Positions 19,930-27,646 of a DNA stretch of 64,000 bases are shown one piece after another. The stretch lies in assembly GCF_000332475.2 (NCBI RefSeq), contig NZ_AOGX02000015.1, positions 1,258,195-1,322,194 of the forward strand. The letters are read 5' to 3'. The DNA is from Leptospira yanagawae serovar Saopaulo str. Sao Paulo = ATCC 700523 (lineage in GTDB: Bacteria; Spirochaetota; Leptospiria; Leptospirales; Leptospiraceae). The stretch's first letter is position 1. Each line of letters begins with the position of its first letter. The position numbers and the translations under genes were made by a program. The notes under the pieces were generated by a model. It had not been told where the DNA came from. It ran no database searches and saw nothing but the letters and a program-made list of their open reading frames with translations.

Positions 19930-19987
19930 TTGCCATATATACCCCATAGGGTATATATGGCTTTAGGCTATATACTATAGGGGGTAT
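19930..19987 (+). promoter_or_regulatory. Promoter with CsoR/CstR operator embedded, driving the DUF2892-TolC-RND operon
   Basis: A candidate -35 TTGCCA (19930-19935) and -10 TATATA (about 19952-19957) bracket a palindrome whose 12-base arms CCATATATACCC and GGGTATATATGG surround CATA (19933-19960). The core ATACCC-CATA-GGGTAT is at 19939-19954. A weaker site, ATACTA-TAGG-GGGTAT, lies at 19972-19987 and covers the GGGGG ribosome site. Repressor binding would block both RNA polymerase and the translation start region. Confidence 0.75.
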
Positions 19988-19991
19988 GGTA

Positions 19992-20216
19992 ATGTTCTTG
20001 GCATCTACAAAAACATGGTATTTGGAGAGATTGGTATTTCTCATTGCTGGTGTGTTCAGTTTGGTAGGGGTAACACTTGGAACCTATGTTTCTTCTTGGT
20101 GGTATCTTTTGAATTTACTCGTTGGTTTGAACTTGGTGGTGTTTTCTACCATTGGTTTTTGTCCCATGGCAATTCTTTTGAACAAACTTGGTGCAACACC
20201 AAAGGTAAGGGACTAA
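19992..20216 (+). CDS. DUF2892/YgaP-type small membrane protein
   Basis: 74 residues from ATG 19992, which has GGGGG seven bases upstream; an ATG at 19986 is too close to that site. The protein has two membrane helices: LVFLIAGVFSLVGVTLGTYV and a second around LLNLLVGLNLVVFSTIGF, ending with FCPMAILLNKLG. The CP motif after the second helix is the hallmark of DUF2892, the membrane half of the rhodanese YgaP, and such genes often sit with sulfide/persulfide stress genes. This fits the CstR-like repressor upstream. It is followed four bases later by the TolC-type gene. Confidence 0.8.
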   Translation: MFLASTKTWYLERLVFLIAGVFSLVGVTLGTYVSSWWYLLNLLVGLNLVVFSTIGFCPMAILLNKLGATPKVRD

Positions 20217-20220
20217 TCCA

Positions 20221-21633
20221 ATGAAACGTTTCATCAGCTTTTTATTCCTCGTTACACCAATTTATCTTTCTGCTGAAGGAGTTGGTTTTAATGAACTTTG
20301 GAAACGAATTGAAGAAAACTCATCAGCTAGAAAATCCAAATATTTGGAATGGAAAGCTGGTGAAATAGCAAAGGACAGATCCGACAAACATTGGTTACCT
20401 CGAGTGTATGCAGATCTAAGAACCTTTCAAACAAACGATCCAACACTCAACTTTATGGGAAAACTTAGCCAAAGGAGTGCAACAGATGCCGACTTTTCCA
20501 CCGCGTCCACTCGTACTAGACCTGGCAATTTTTTAGATTCGAATAACCAACCGTATACGACGCTCAATGCTGATACGATGAATCTGTTTGCAAAGGATAC
20601 TCTCAATTATCCTGGGAGCCACCAGTATTCACGGGGTACTCTTGGGATGGACTTACCATTGTATGAAGGTGGTTCTGGAAAAACCTTTGCTGCGATGAAT
20701 GAAAAAAGAAGTACAGGGTTGAAATTTGAATGGTTGGCCATTCGTGACCGAGAGTTTGCGCAAGCCGGTTTTTATTACCGTGCGATTCAAACTTTATATG
20801 ATTATCAAAAGAGACTGGAACAAATCAAAAAAATTGAAAGTCGATTCCAATCGAATTATTCTTTAGGTAATAAAGGAAACCCAGTTGGATATGCGGGATA
20901 CCTTGCATTAAAATCAATCAAAAATCAGATCTCAGTTCTTGAAAAACAATCAGAACTACAAATAGGCGATTATAAAGAAACACTATTTGTATTGTCTGAT
21001 GTTCCATCGACAGAACTCGAGATTGTAGAATCGGATCTGAATGTATTTTTAGATACCTATTTCAAAAGGCCCACTGGTTATGAAAGATCCAATCAGATGA
21101 ATGCACAGATCAAGTATGCGGAAGGGGAAAAATTAAAAGCAGAAATGGAGATGGCAAAATTTTTACCGAAGGTAGGAGCCTATTCAGAAGCATACGGGTA
21201 CCAAGGGAGTCGAAATATTTCCAATGCATACCAAGCAGGTGTGTATTTGCAAATGAATCTTTATAATCCTAAAGATATTGGTGCTGTTGATGAAGCAAAA
21301 TTAAATGCAGAGGCAGCACTGAAAAAAATTGAAGAAAAAACAAAAGAAGAAGAAGCCCATGTAAAGTCTCTTATCCAAAAAGAAATCACATTGAAAGAAA
21401 GTTTGGAAATCATTAGAGAAACTTTGAAATACCAAGAAGAGCAAGTATCAAACATGCAAAGGTTATTCCAAAGTGGGGCTATCAACGCACTTCAATTTGC
21501 AGAAACACTCAATAAATCATTAGAGTTATCACGTGTCTTAATGGAATCAGAGATTGCTTTATTACAAGTGAGAACAGAAGTTTCGATATTTTCAAAAAAG
21601 GAAGACAGAAATGAAACCATTGGAAGAAATTAG
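20221..21633 (+). CDS. TolC-family outer-membrane efflux protein
   Basis: 470 residues with an N-terminal signal (MKRFISFLFLVTPIYLSAEG). The mature protein is rich in long amphipathic helices. The C-terminal half (residues 300-460) shows alternating Lys/Glu coiled-coil helices and LQFAETLNKSLELSRVLMES, as in TolC repeats that form the periplasmic tunnel. It would be the outer-membrane exit of the pump encoded by the next gene, which it overlaps by 23 bases. It has no lipobox. Confidence 0.85.
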   Translation: MKRFISFLFLVTPIYLSAEGVGFNELWKRIEENSSARKSKYLEWKAGEIAKDRSDKHWLPRVYADLRTFQTNDPTLNFMGKLSQRSATDADFSTASTRTRPGNFLDSNNQPYTTLNADTMNLFAKDTLNYPGSHQYSRGTLGMDLPLYEGGSGKTFAAMNEKRSTGLKFEWLAIRDREFAQAGFYYRAIQTLYDYQKRLEQIKKIESRFQSNYSLGNKGNPVGYAGYLALKSIKNQISVLEKQSELQIGDYKETLFVLSDVPSTELEIVESDLNVFLDTYFKRPTGYERSNQMNAQIKYAEGEKLKAEMEMAKFLPKVGAYSEAYGYQGSRNISNAYQAGVYLQMNLYNPKDIGAVDEAKLNAEAALKKIEEKTKEEEAHVKSLIQKEITLKESLEIIRETLKYQEEQVSNMQRLFQSGAINALQFAETLNKSLELSRVLMESEIALLQVRTEVSIFSKKEDRNETIGRN

Positions 21634-24600
21634 AGCCGGTTTTGCAGGAAAACTTGCAGAAACATTTTTACATTCACAGCTAACACCCGTCATTGCGATT
21701 GCGAGTTTGGTACTCGGTTTATTTGCTGTTTATCTCACTCCCAAAGAAGAGGAACCTCAGATTTCGGTTCCTATGATTGATATCCAAATCCCAAGCCCTG
21801 GTTTTTCACCTGAAGAAACAGAACGTAAAGTAACGGAAACTGTGGAAAGAGCCGTTTGGGGACTCGAAGGTGTGGAATACATTTATAGCACAAGTAAATG
21901 GCATGGAAGTTATATTACGGTTCGATTCAAAGTGGGTGAACCAATAGAGCCTTCTCTTGTGAAAATCCATCACAAACTCATGGAAGCAAAAAACATCCTT
22001 CCAAGGAATACTTTAACACCAATCGTAAAATCATTTTCAATTGATGATGTTCCTTTCCTTGCTCTCAGTTTTAGTTCAGAAACATTGAATGATTATGAGC
22101 TTCGCCAAAAAGTAGCACCTCTTGCTAGAGAATTATCCTCAACACCCGATTTAGCAAGTGTGCAAATGTTAGGTGGACTTAAAAAAACGATTCGCGTTAA
22201 AGTAGATCCAAACTTATTAAGCAGATATGGTGTGACTTCCATCGAAGTTGCGGAAAGTTTAAAACAAAATGATGCCTTAATCCCTGCTGGAAAAAATTGG
22301 TCTTCGGAATCTGTCTTTGATATGGAAGTGGGTGGGGTATTAAAAAATATAGCAGATGTGAGACGACTCCCAGTTGCCCAACGTGGGGGACGGGTGGTTC
22401 GCATCCAAGATTTGGCAATAGTGGAAGAGGGACCCGAAGAAAGGACAAGATCTTCTATACTTTATGACAAATCGATTGGAGAAACAAAACGAAATGCAGT
22501 AACAATTGTTTTTGCCAAACGAAAAGGTACAAATGTAGTGAACCTCTCGAAGGACCTTATCGAAAGGGCAGAACTTTTCCAAAAAGATTTACCAAAAGAA
22601 ATCAGCCTTAGTATCATTCGTGATTACGGTAGCACTGCAGAAGACAAATCCCATGAACTCATTGAACATTTGCTCATTGCAACCATCTCTGTGACCATCC
22701 TCATTGCCCTTTGGATGGGATGGCGATCCGCCCTCGTTGTTGCCATTGCGATCCCTGTCACACTTGCTCTTACATTAGCGATTTATTACTTCCTTGGATA
22801 CACACTGAATCGTGTGACTCTATTTGCTTTGATTTTTTCCATAGGGATCCTTGTCGATGATGCCATTGTCGTGGTTGAAAACATTGAAAGGCATTTGGAA
22901 GAAAATCCCAAACTTGGGATCATTCGGGCAACTCTTATCGCAGTTTCTGAAGTGGGAAATCCAACGATCCTTGCCACCTTTACTGTGATTGCCGCGATTC
23001 TTCCCATGGCTTTTGTTCGTGGACTTATGGGTCCTTATATGAAACCCATCCCTGTAGGGGCAAGCCTTGCCATGATTTTATCTCTTATCGTTGCTTTTGT
23101 GATCACTCCTTGGGCATCCGTAAGATTATTAAAAGAACCAAACCACCATTCTGAAACCGAAGTAGGACATCAAGTATCCAAACTTGACCAACTCTATATC
23201 AAATTCACCAACTGGCTGTTAGGTACAAAAAAGAATGCGAGTGTCTTTGGAGCGATCACCATTGGACTCCTTGTTGTATCCATGGCGTTTGTTGCATTCA
23301 AATGGGTAAAAGTAAAAATGTTACCCTTTGATAACAAAGAAGAGTTCCAAGTCCTCGTCGACTACGAACCAAAAACAACATTGGCAGAGAGTATGGCACA
23401 GTCAGAAGGTCTCGCAAAAACCCTCTTACAAAATTCCAATGTGGAAAAAATCCAAATCTTTGGAGGAGAAGCTGCTCCCTTTTCGTTTTCAGGAATGGTG
23501 AAACACTCTTTCCTTCGTAATTTAGATTCGATGAATGACTTACAAATCATTTTAAAAAACAAAAACGATCGTAAGGAATCAAGCCATGAAATCATTGAGT
23601 CCCTAAGAAGTGAAATCAAATCCTTTGGGGAAACTCATCATGCGGTCACAAAGGTTTTAGAAATCCCTCCTGGTCCTCCCGTCATGGCAACGATGGTGGC
23701 AGAAGTGTATGGCCCATCTGCTTCTGAACGAAAGAAAGTAACCGAAGAAATTTACCAAATTTTCAAAGAAGAACCAAGTGTAGTTGATTTGGATACTTCC
23801 CTTCGTAATGGAAGGCCAAAGATGGTTTACCCCATTGATTTTGAAAAGTCAGGACTTTTTGGAATCAAAACCTCTGCCCTTGCTTACACGGGTAATATCT
23901 TATTTTCAGAGTCACCTCTTGTGAGTTTGGCGACGGCAAAAGAACCGGAAGAAGTTTCCATAAATCTTTCTGTGAAACAAAATGTTCGTAGTTCCAAGTC
24001 TCCGTTCCAAAACCAAAACATCATGTCAATGGAATCGGGAGTCGTGTCTTCCGAACGAGTCTTAGGGAGTCCATACATCGAAGAAGATCGGGCACTTTTT
24101 CGTAAAAACCTAAAACCAGTCAATTATGTGATGAGTGAACTTTCAGGCGAAGAAGAAGCACCCGTCTATGGTATGTTAAAACTGGCTCCAAAAATCAAAT
24201 ATGAAACACAAACAGCCGATGTGCCCTGGAACACAACGAAACCTGTGATCAAATGGGACGGAGAATGGTTTATCACCTATGAAGTGTTCCGCGATTTAGG
24301 GGGAGCCTTTGCGGTGGTGATCCTTCTCATCTATGTATTGGTGCTTGGATGGTTTAAAAGTCACACGGTTCCCCTTATCATTATGGCACCAATCCCTATC
24401 TCGCTCATTGGGATTTTACCCGGCCACTGGGTCATGGGTGCTTATTTCACAGCTACTTCGATGATTGGATTCATTGCTGGTGCGGGGATCATTGTTCGTA
24501 ACTCCATCATCCTCGTTGATTTCATCGAAGGCGAAATCAAAAAGGGAGTCGAATTGAAGGAAGCAGTGGTACATGCAGGTGTGGTCAGGTTTCGGCCTAT

Positions 24601-24787
24601 GTTACTCACAGCATCTGCAGTAGTGGTTGGTTCCTTTGTGATGTTATTTGATCCCATCTTCCAGGGACTTGCCATCTCACTTATGTTTGGTGAGATTGCA
24701 GCGACAGTGCTAAGTCGATTTGCAGTGCCAGTACTTTACTACTGGTTCATTGGTAAATCAAGGACAGGTGTGATCAAACACGGATAA
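21611..24787 (+). CDS. RND-family efflux transporter permease
   Basis: 1058 residues, full length for an RND pump: helix 1 near residues 25-45, two large periplasmic loops and two six-helix bundles. Helix 4 carries the paired acidic residues of proton relay in GILVDDAIVVVENIERH (about 411-427). The helix 10 position that is Lys in AcrB is Arg here (IIVRNSIILVDFIEGE, near 962). The start overlaps the TolC gene by 23 bases, so no membrane-fusion (adaptor) gene lies between them. Substrate unknown; the CstR-like control and the DUF2892 neighbour suggest a sulfur- or thiol-stress product, an inference. Two terminators follow. Confidence 0.92.
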   Translation: MKPLEEIRAGFAGKLAETFLHSQLTPVIAIASLVLGLFAVYLTPKEEEPQISVPMIDIQIPSPGFSPEETERKVTETVERAVWGLEGVEYIYSTSKWHGSYITVRFKVGEPIEPSLVKIHHKLMEAKNILPRNTLTPIVKSFSIDDVPFLALSFSSETLNDYELRQKVAPLARELSSTPDLASVQMLGGLKKTIRVKVDPNLLSRYGVTSIEVAESLKQNDALIPAGKNWSSESVFDMEVGGVLKNIADVRRLPVAQRGGRVVRIQDLAIVEEGPEERTRSSILYDKSIGETKRNAVTIVFAKRKGTNVVNLSKDLIERAELFQKDLPKEISLSIIRDYGSTAEDKSHELIEHLLIATISVTILIALWMGWRSALVVAIAIPVTLALTLAIYYFLGYTLNRVTLFALIFSIGILVDDAIVVVENIERHLEENPKLGIIRATLIAVSEVGNPTILATFTVIAAILPMAFVRGLMGPYMKPIPVGASLAMILSLIVAFVITPWASVRLLKEPNHHSETEVGHQVSKLDQLYIKFTNWLLGTKKNASVFGAITIGLLVVSMAFVAFKWVKVKMLPFDNKEEFQVLVDYEPKTTLAESMAQSEGLAKTLLQNSNVEKIQIFGGEAAPFSFSGMVKHSFLRNLDSMNDLQIILKNKNDRKESSHEIIESLRSEIKSFGETHHAVTKVLEIPPGPPVMATMVAEVYGPSASERKKVTEEIYQIFKEEPSVVDLDTSLRNGRPKMVYPIDFEKSGLFGIKTSALAYTGNILFSESPLVSLATAKEPEEVSINLSVKQNVRSSKSPFQNQNIMSMESGVVSSERVLGSPYIEEDRALFRKNLKPVNYVMSELSGEEEAPVYGMLKLAPKIKYETQTADVPWNTTKPVIKWDGEWFITYEVFRDLGGAFAVVILLIYVLVLGWFKSHTVPLIIMAPIPISLIGILPGHWVMGAYFTATSMIGFIAGAGIIVRNSIILVDFIEGEIKKGVELKEAVVHAGVVRFRPMLLTASAVVVGSFVMLFDPIFQGLAISLMFGEIAATVLSRFAVPVLYYWFIGKSRTGVIKHG

Positions 24788-24829
24788 AAAAAGTATTTCA
24801 TACAAAGAAAACGTTTCATTCAACAAAAA

Positions 24830-24853
24830 AAGCTGAAGGTTCCCCTTCAGCTT
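24830..24853 (-). terminator. Terminator for the first tandem hydrolase
   Basis: Perfect ten-base stem AAGCTGAAGG / CCTTCAGCTT with a TTCC loop. On the minus strand it is followed by a run of T (A-run at 24824-24830 on plus), so it ends transcripts of the hydrolase gene that stops at 24906. Confidence 0.8.
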
Positions 24854-24861
24854 CTCAAATG

Positions 24862-24895
24862 AAAACCCATCATACTTGTTTAGGTGGGTTTTTTT
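24862..24895 (+). terminator. Terminator for the RND operon
   Basis: Stem AAAACCCA / TGGGTTTT extended by a wobble and a C-G pair, with a loop of about 11 bases and an ensuing T run to 24895. It lies 75 bases after the RND stop, in the right orientation. Confidence 0.65.
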
Positions 24896-24905
24896 AAACC
24901 TACGA

Positions 24906-25688
24906 TTATCTTGTTCCTTCGTTTTTGATTTCACTATGGTTCTTATACAAACCAGTTGCTGTAAGAGAAGGTGCTCTCACGTGACCAGTGTATTGTGTAT
25001 AAGTAGTGCTACCGCTAACGATGGAAGATTGGCATTTGTCGAGTCCACCTGCACGGTTGTATCCGCAAGCAGAATGGTAAGCCACTGCATAATCATCTTC
25101 ACCTGGAAGGATAGCAGATGGTCCAAACGCACCCTTGTAACCAGGTACATGGTGGATCTGAATCCCCGCCGTGTTATTATGGTTAAACGCACCACGAGCT
25201 GTGGATACGATGAGTGACTTGTCCATTGCATTCCCACCAAATCCGAATGTAGCGCCATTCTGAGCGGATGCAAGTTCCGATCCACCAGAAGCAGCTGCGA
25301 GAGCAGTCACTTTTGTTAGATTGAAACCCTTTGCAGATGCAGTGGATCCCAAATTCGCCAACCAAAACTCAATGGCATAACAACCTGCAGAGTGGCATAC
25401 GACTTTGCAAGAGTTTGCACCTTTGCAATAGTTAGTAAGACCTGTGGAGATGTTCGTTTGGGCCCTTGCGGTTCCGTACGTTCTTGGATCTGTGGTTCCA
25501 TCGTAACCGATGAAAATTTTAGATCCAGAAACAGTATTCGCAGAGGTTCCCCAATACGAATTCACGTCACTTGTGCCCACGCCATTGTGGTTTTTATCTG
25601 ATTTTCCGTGGATGAACACGGTGTAGGTTTGTGCACTGAGTGATCCTGCGAGGAGGAACGCTAGTACAGTTGTGATGGTGCTTCGCAT
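24906..25688 (-). CDS. Secreted alpha/beta-hydrolase, tandem copy 1
   Basis: 260 residues from ATG 25688, with AGGAAAGGG upstream and a signal peptide (MRSTITTVLAFLLAGSLSA, cleaved before Q20). The longer frame from 25811 runs through a terminator and promoter and is rejected. The fold begins TYTVFIHGKSDKN (strand plus oxyanion HG). The nucleophile elbow is VVCHSAGCYA, Ser100 in a C-H-S-A-G variant of GxSxG. The acid is probably in LPGEDDYAVAY and the base the His of KNHSEIKNEG near the end. Several cysteines fit disulfides in an exported protein. Substrate unknown, perhaps a lipid or ester. It is transcribed apart from copies 2 and 3. Confidence 0.75.
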   Translation of the reverse strand: MRSTITTVLAFLLAGSLSAQTYTVFIHGKSDKNHNGVGTSDVNSYWGTSANTVSGSKIFIGYDGTTDPRTYGTARAQTNISTGLTNYCKGANSCKVVCHSAGCYAIEFWLANLGSTASAKGFNLTKVTALAAASGGSELASAQNGATFGFGGNAMDKSLIVSTARGAFNHNNTAGIQIHHVPGYKGAFGPSAILPGEDDYAVAYHSACGYNRAGGLDKCQSSIVSGSTTYTQYTGHVRAPSLTATGLYKNHSEIKNEGTR

Positions 25689-25715
25689 ATTTTTTCCCTT
25701 TCCTGATTTTCTTTC

Positions 25716-25744
25716 TTTATGCACAAATTCCACAAATAAGTCAA
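25716..25744 (-). promoter_or_regulatory. Candidate promoter of tandem hydrolase copy 1
   Basis: Read on the minus strand: -35 TTGACT (25744-25739), a 17-base spacer and -10 CATAAA (25721-25716), followed by a purine-rich ribosome site before ATG 25688. It lies just downstream of the terminator of the preceding copy. Confidence 0.5.
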
Positions 25745-25771
25745 TTGTGTCAAATTGAATTATAGTGAGGC

Positions 25772-25803
25772 AAAAAAAAAGACCAGCCAATTCGGCTGGT
25801 CTC
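25772..25803 (-). terminator. Terminator between tandem hydrolase copies 2 and 1
   Basis: Eight-base stem GACCAGCC / GGCTGGTC (25781-25788 and 25794-25801), loop of five bases, and nine A on plus (T run on the minus transcript). A strong intrinsic terminator for copies 3 and 2. Confidence 0.85.
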
Positions 25804-25848
25804 GTACTCACATCTACTGAGATTGTAGTTGGGAGTTTAGATCCGATT

Positions 25849-26655
25849 CTATCGGTATCCTTCTTTTTTGATTTCGCTGTGGTCGAGGTAAAGACCAGTT
25901 GCTGTTAAGGAAGGAGCTCTGTAATGCCCACTGTATTGAGTGTAAGTTACATTGGAGTTAAATGGCCAAATTCCTTCACTTTGTGTAAGAGAGGATTGGC
26001 ATTTGTTAAGGCCACCTGCTTTGTTGTAACCACAAGAAGAGTGGTAAGCAACTGCATAATCATCTTCCCCAGGAAGGATTGCCGAAGCACCAATCAATCC
26101 TTTGTAACCAGGTACGTGGTTTACAGCAACACCACCGGTGTTGTTATGATTGAAGGCACCACGAGCAGTGGATACGATAAGGGACTTGTCCATTGCGTTT
26201 CCAGCGAAACCAAATGTAATGCCGTTAAGTGCAGAAGCAAGTTCCGATCCACCAGAAGCAGCTGCAAGAGCCGTTACTTTTGTTAGGTTAAAACCTTTTG
26301 CAGATGCAGTAGAACCTAAGTTAGACAACCAATACTCGATCGCATAACAACCAGCAGAGTGGCAAACGATTTTACAAGAGTTTGCGCCCTTGCAGTAGTT
26401 TGTGAGTCCTGTGGAAATATTTGATTGGGCCCTTGCCGTTCCGTACGTTCTTGGATCAGAAGTTCCATCGTAACCGATGAAAATTTTAGACCCAGAAACA
26501 GTACTAGTGGATGAACCCCAGTATCCGTTTACGTCTGTTGTTCCCACACCATTGTGGTTTTTGTCCGACTTACCGTGAATGAACACGGTATAGGTTTGTG
26601 CACTAAGCGATCCCGCTACCAGGAACGCAAGTATTGTTGTGATTGAGCTACGCAT
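25849..26655 (-). CDS. Secreted alpha/beta-hydrolase, tandem copy 2
   Basis: 268 residues from ATG 26655 (AAAGGAAAAGG upstream; signal MRSSITTILAFLVAGSLSA). It is highly similar to copies 1 and 3, with the same IVCHSAGCYAIEYW elbow, LPGEDDYAVAYHSSCGY acid segment and final DHSEIKKEGYR. Compared with copy 1 it has an eight-residue longer loop (SEGIWPFNSN) before the conserved YTQYSGHYRAPSL. It is separated by 40 bases from copy 3 and shares its message. Confidence 0.75.
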   Translation of the reverse strand: MRSSITTILAFLVAGSLSAQTYTVFIHGKSDKNHNGVGTTDVNGYWGSSTSTVSGSKIFIGYDGTSDPRTYGTARAQSNISTGLTNYCKGANSCKIVCHSAGCYAIEYWLSNLGSTASAKGFNLTKVTALAAASGGSELASALNGITFGFAGNAMDKSLIVSTARGAFNHNNTGGVAVNHVPGYKGLIGASAILPGEDDYAVAYHSSCGYNKAGGLNKCQSSLTQSEGIWPFNSNVTYTQYSGHYRAPSLTATGLYLDHSEIKKEGYR

Positions 26656-26695
26656 CTCTATTTTCCTTTTCCTTTCTTTCAATGATTCCTAAAAT

Positions 26696-27502
26696 TTATC
26701 TCCAACCTTCTGTTTTGATCTGACCATGGTCTAGATACAATCCAGTGGAAGAAACAGAGGGAGCACGGTAGTGTCCACTGTACTGTGTGTAGGTTCTGTT
26801 AGAACCAAATGGCCAGAGGCCTTCGTATTGTGTAAGAGACGATTGGCATTTGTTTAAGCCACCTGCACGGTTGTAAGCGCAAGAGGAGTGATATGCCACT
26901 GCGTAATCATCTTCCCCAGGAAGGATTGCTGAGGCACCAAACATCCCTTTGTATCCAGGCACATGGTTTACGGCAACGCCACCTGTGTTGTTATGATTGA
27001 ATGCACCACGAGCTGTTGTGACAATGAGGGACTTATCCATGGCGTTTCCACCAAAACCAAACGTAATTCCGTTTAAAGCATTTGCAAGTTCTGATCCACC
27101 AGAAGCCGCTGCAAGTGCTGTGACTTTTGAAATGTTGAATCCTTTTGCGGAAGCAGTAGAACCTAAGTTAGACAACCAATACTCGATTGCATAACAACCG
27201 GCTGAGTGGCAAACGATCTTACAGGTTTTCCCCGCTTTGCAATAGTTTGTGAGCCCAGTGGAAATATTAGTTTGGGCACGGGACGATCCGTACGTTCTTG
27301 GGTCAGTGGTTCCATCATAACCGATAAAAATACGGTTCCCACTCACAGAGTTCACTGAGGAACCCCAATAGCTATTTACATCTGTGGTTCCAATTCCGTT
27401 ATGATTCTTTCCTGATTTTCCGTGGATGAAGATGGTGTATGACTGCGCGCTGAGTGTGCCGGCCAGAAGTAAAGTGGTGATTGTTGTGAGAAGTGTTCGC
27501 AT
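26696..27502 (-). CDS. Secreted alpha/beta-hydrolase, tandem copy 3
   Basis: 268 residues from ATG 27502, seven bases after AGGA; the ATG at 27508 overlaps that site. Signal peptide MRTLLTTITTLLLAGTLSA, cleaved before Q20. Key segments match the other copies: SYTIFIHGKSGKN, IVCHSAGCYAIEYW, LPGEDDYAVAYHSSCAYN and final DHGQIKTEGWR. The loop EGLWPFGSN ties it more closely to copy 2 than to copy 1. It is the first gene of the two-gene unit; its upstream region holds several TTGNCA-like boxes and a 16-base element also found before the lipase gene. Confidence 0.75.
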   Translation of the reverse strand: MRTLLTTITTLLLAGTLSAQSYTIFIHGKSGKNHNGIGTTDVNSYWGSSVNSVSGNRIFIGYDGTTDPRTYGSSRAQTNISTGLTNYCKAGKTCKIVCHSAGCYAIEYWLSNLGSTASAKGFNISKVTALAAASGGSELANALNGITFGFGGNAMDKSLIVTTARGAFNHNNTGGVAVNHVPGYKGMFGASAILPGEDDYAVAYHSSCAYNRAGGLNKCQSSLTQYEGLWPFGSNRTYTQYSGHYRAPSVSSTGLYLDHGQIKTEGWR

Positions 27503-27646
27503 TGTCATTTCCTAATCCAATTGGTGTTTCCTTTGTTGTATAAGTTTGGCAAAAGTTTGACAAGAAATTTTTTGCCTAATTTCGACAGGAAATTAACATA
27601 TTTTTGCCATTGTCGCTGATTTCATGACAAAGTTACGAGAAAAATC

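Noticed and set aside
25689..25811. A long N-terminal extension of hydrolase copy 1
   Set aside because: It crosses a terminator and a promoter-like region; the ATG at 25688 starts a standard signal peptide.
24906..27502. The three hydrolases as a prophage or transposon
   Set aside because: No integrase, transposase, terminal repeats or shift in coding style was seen; tandem duplication is enough.
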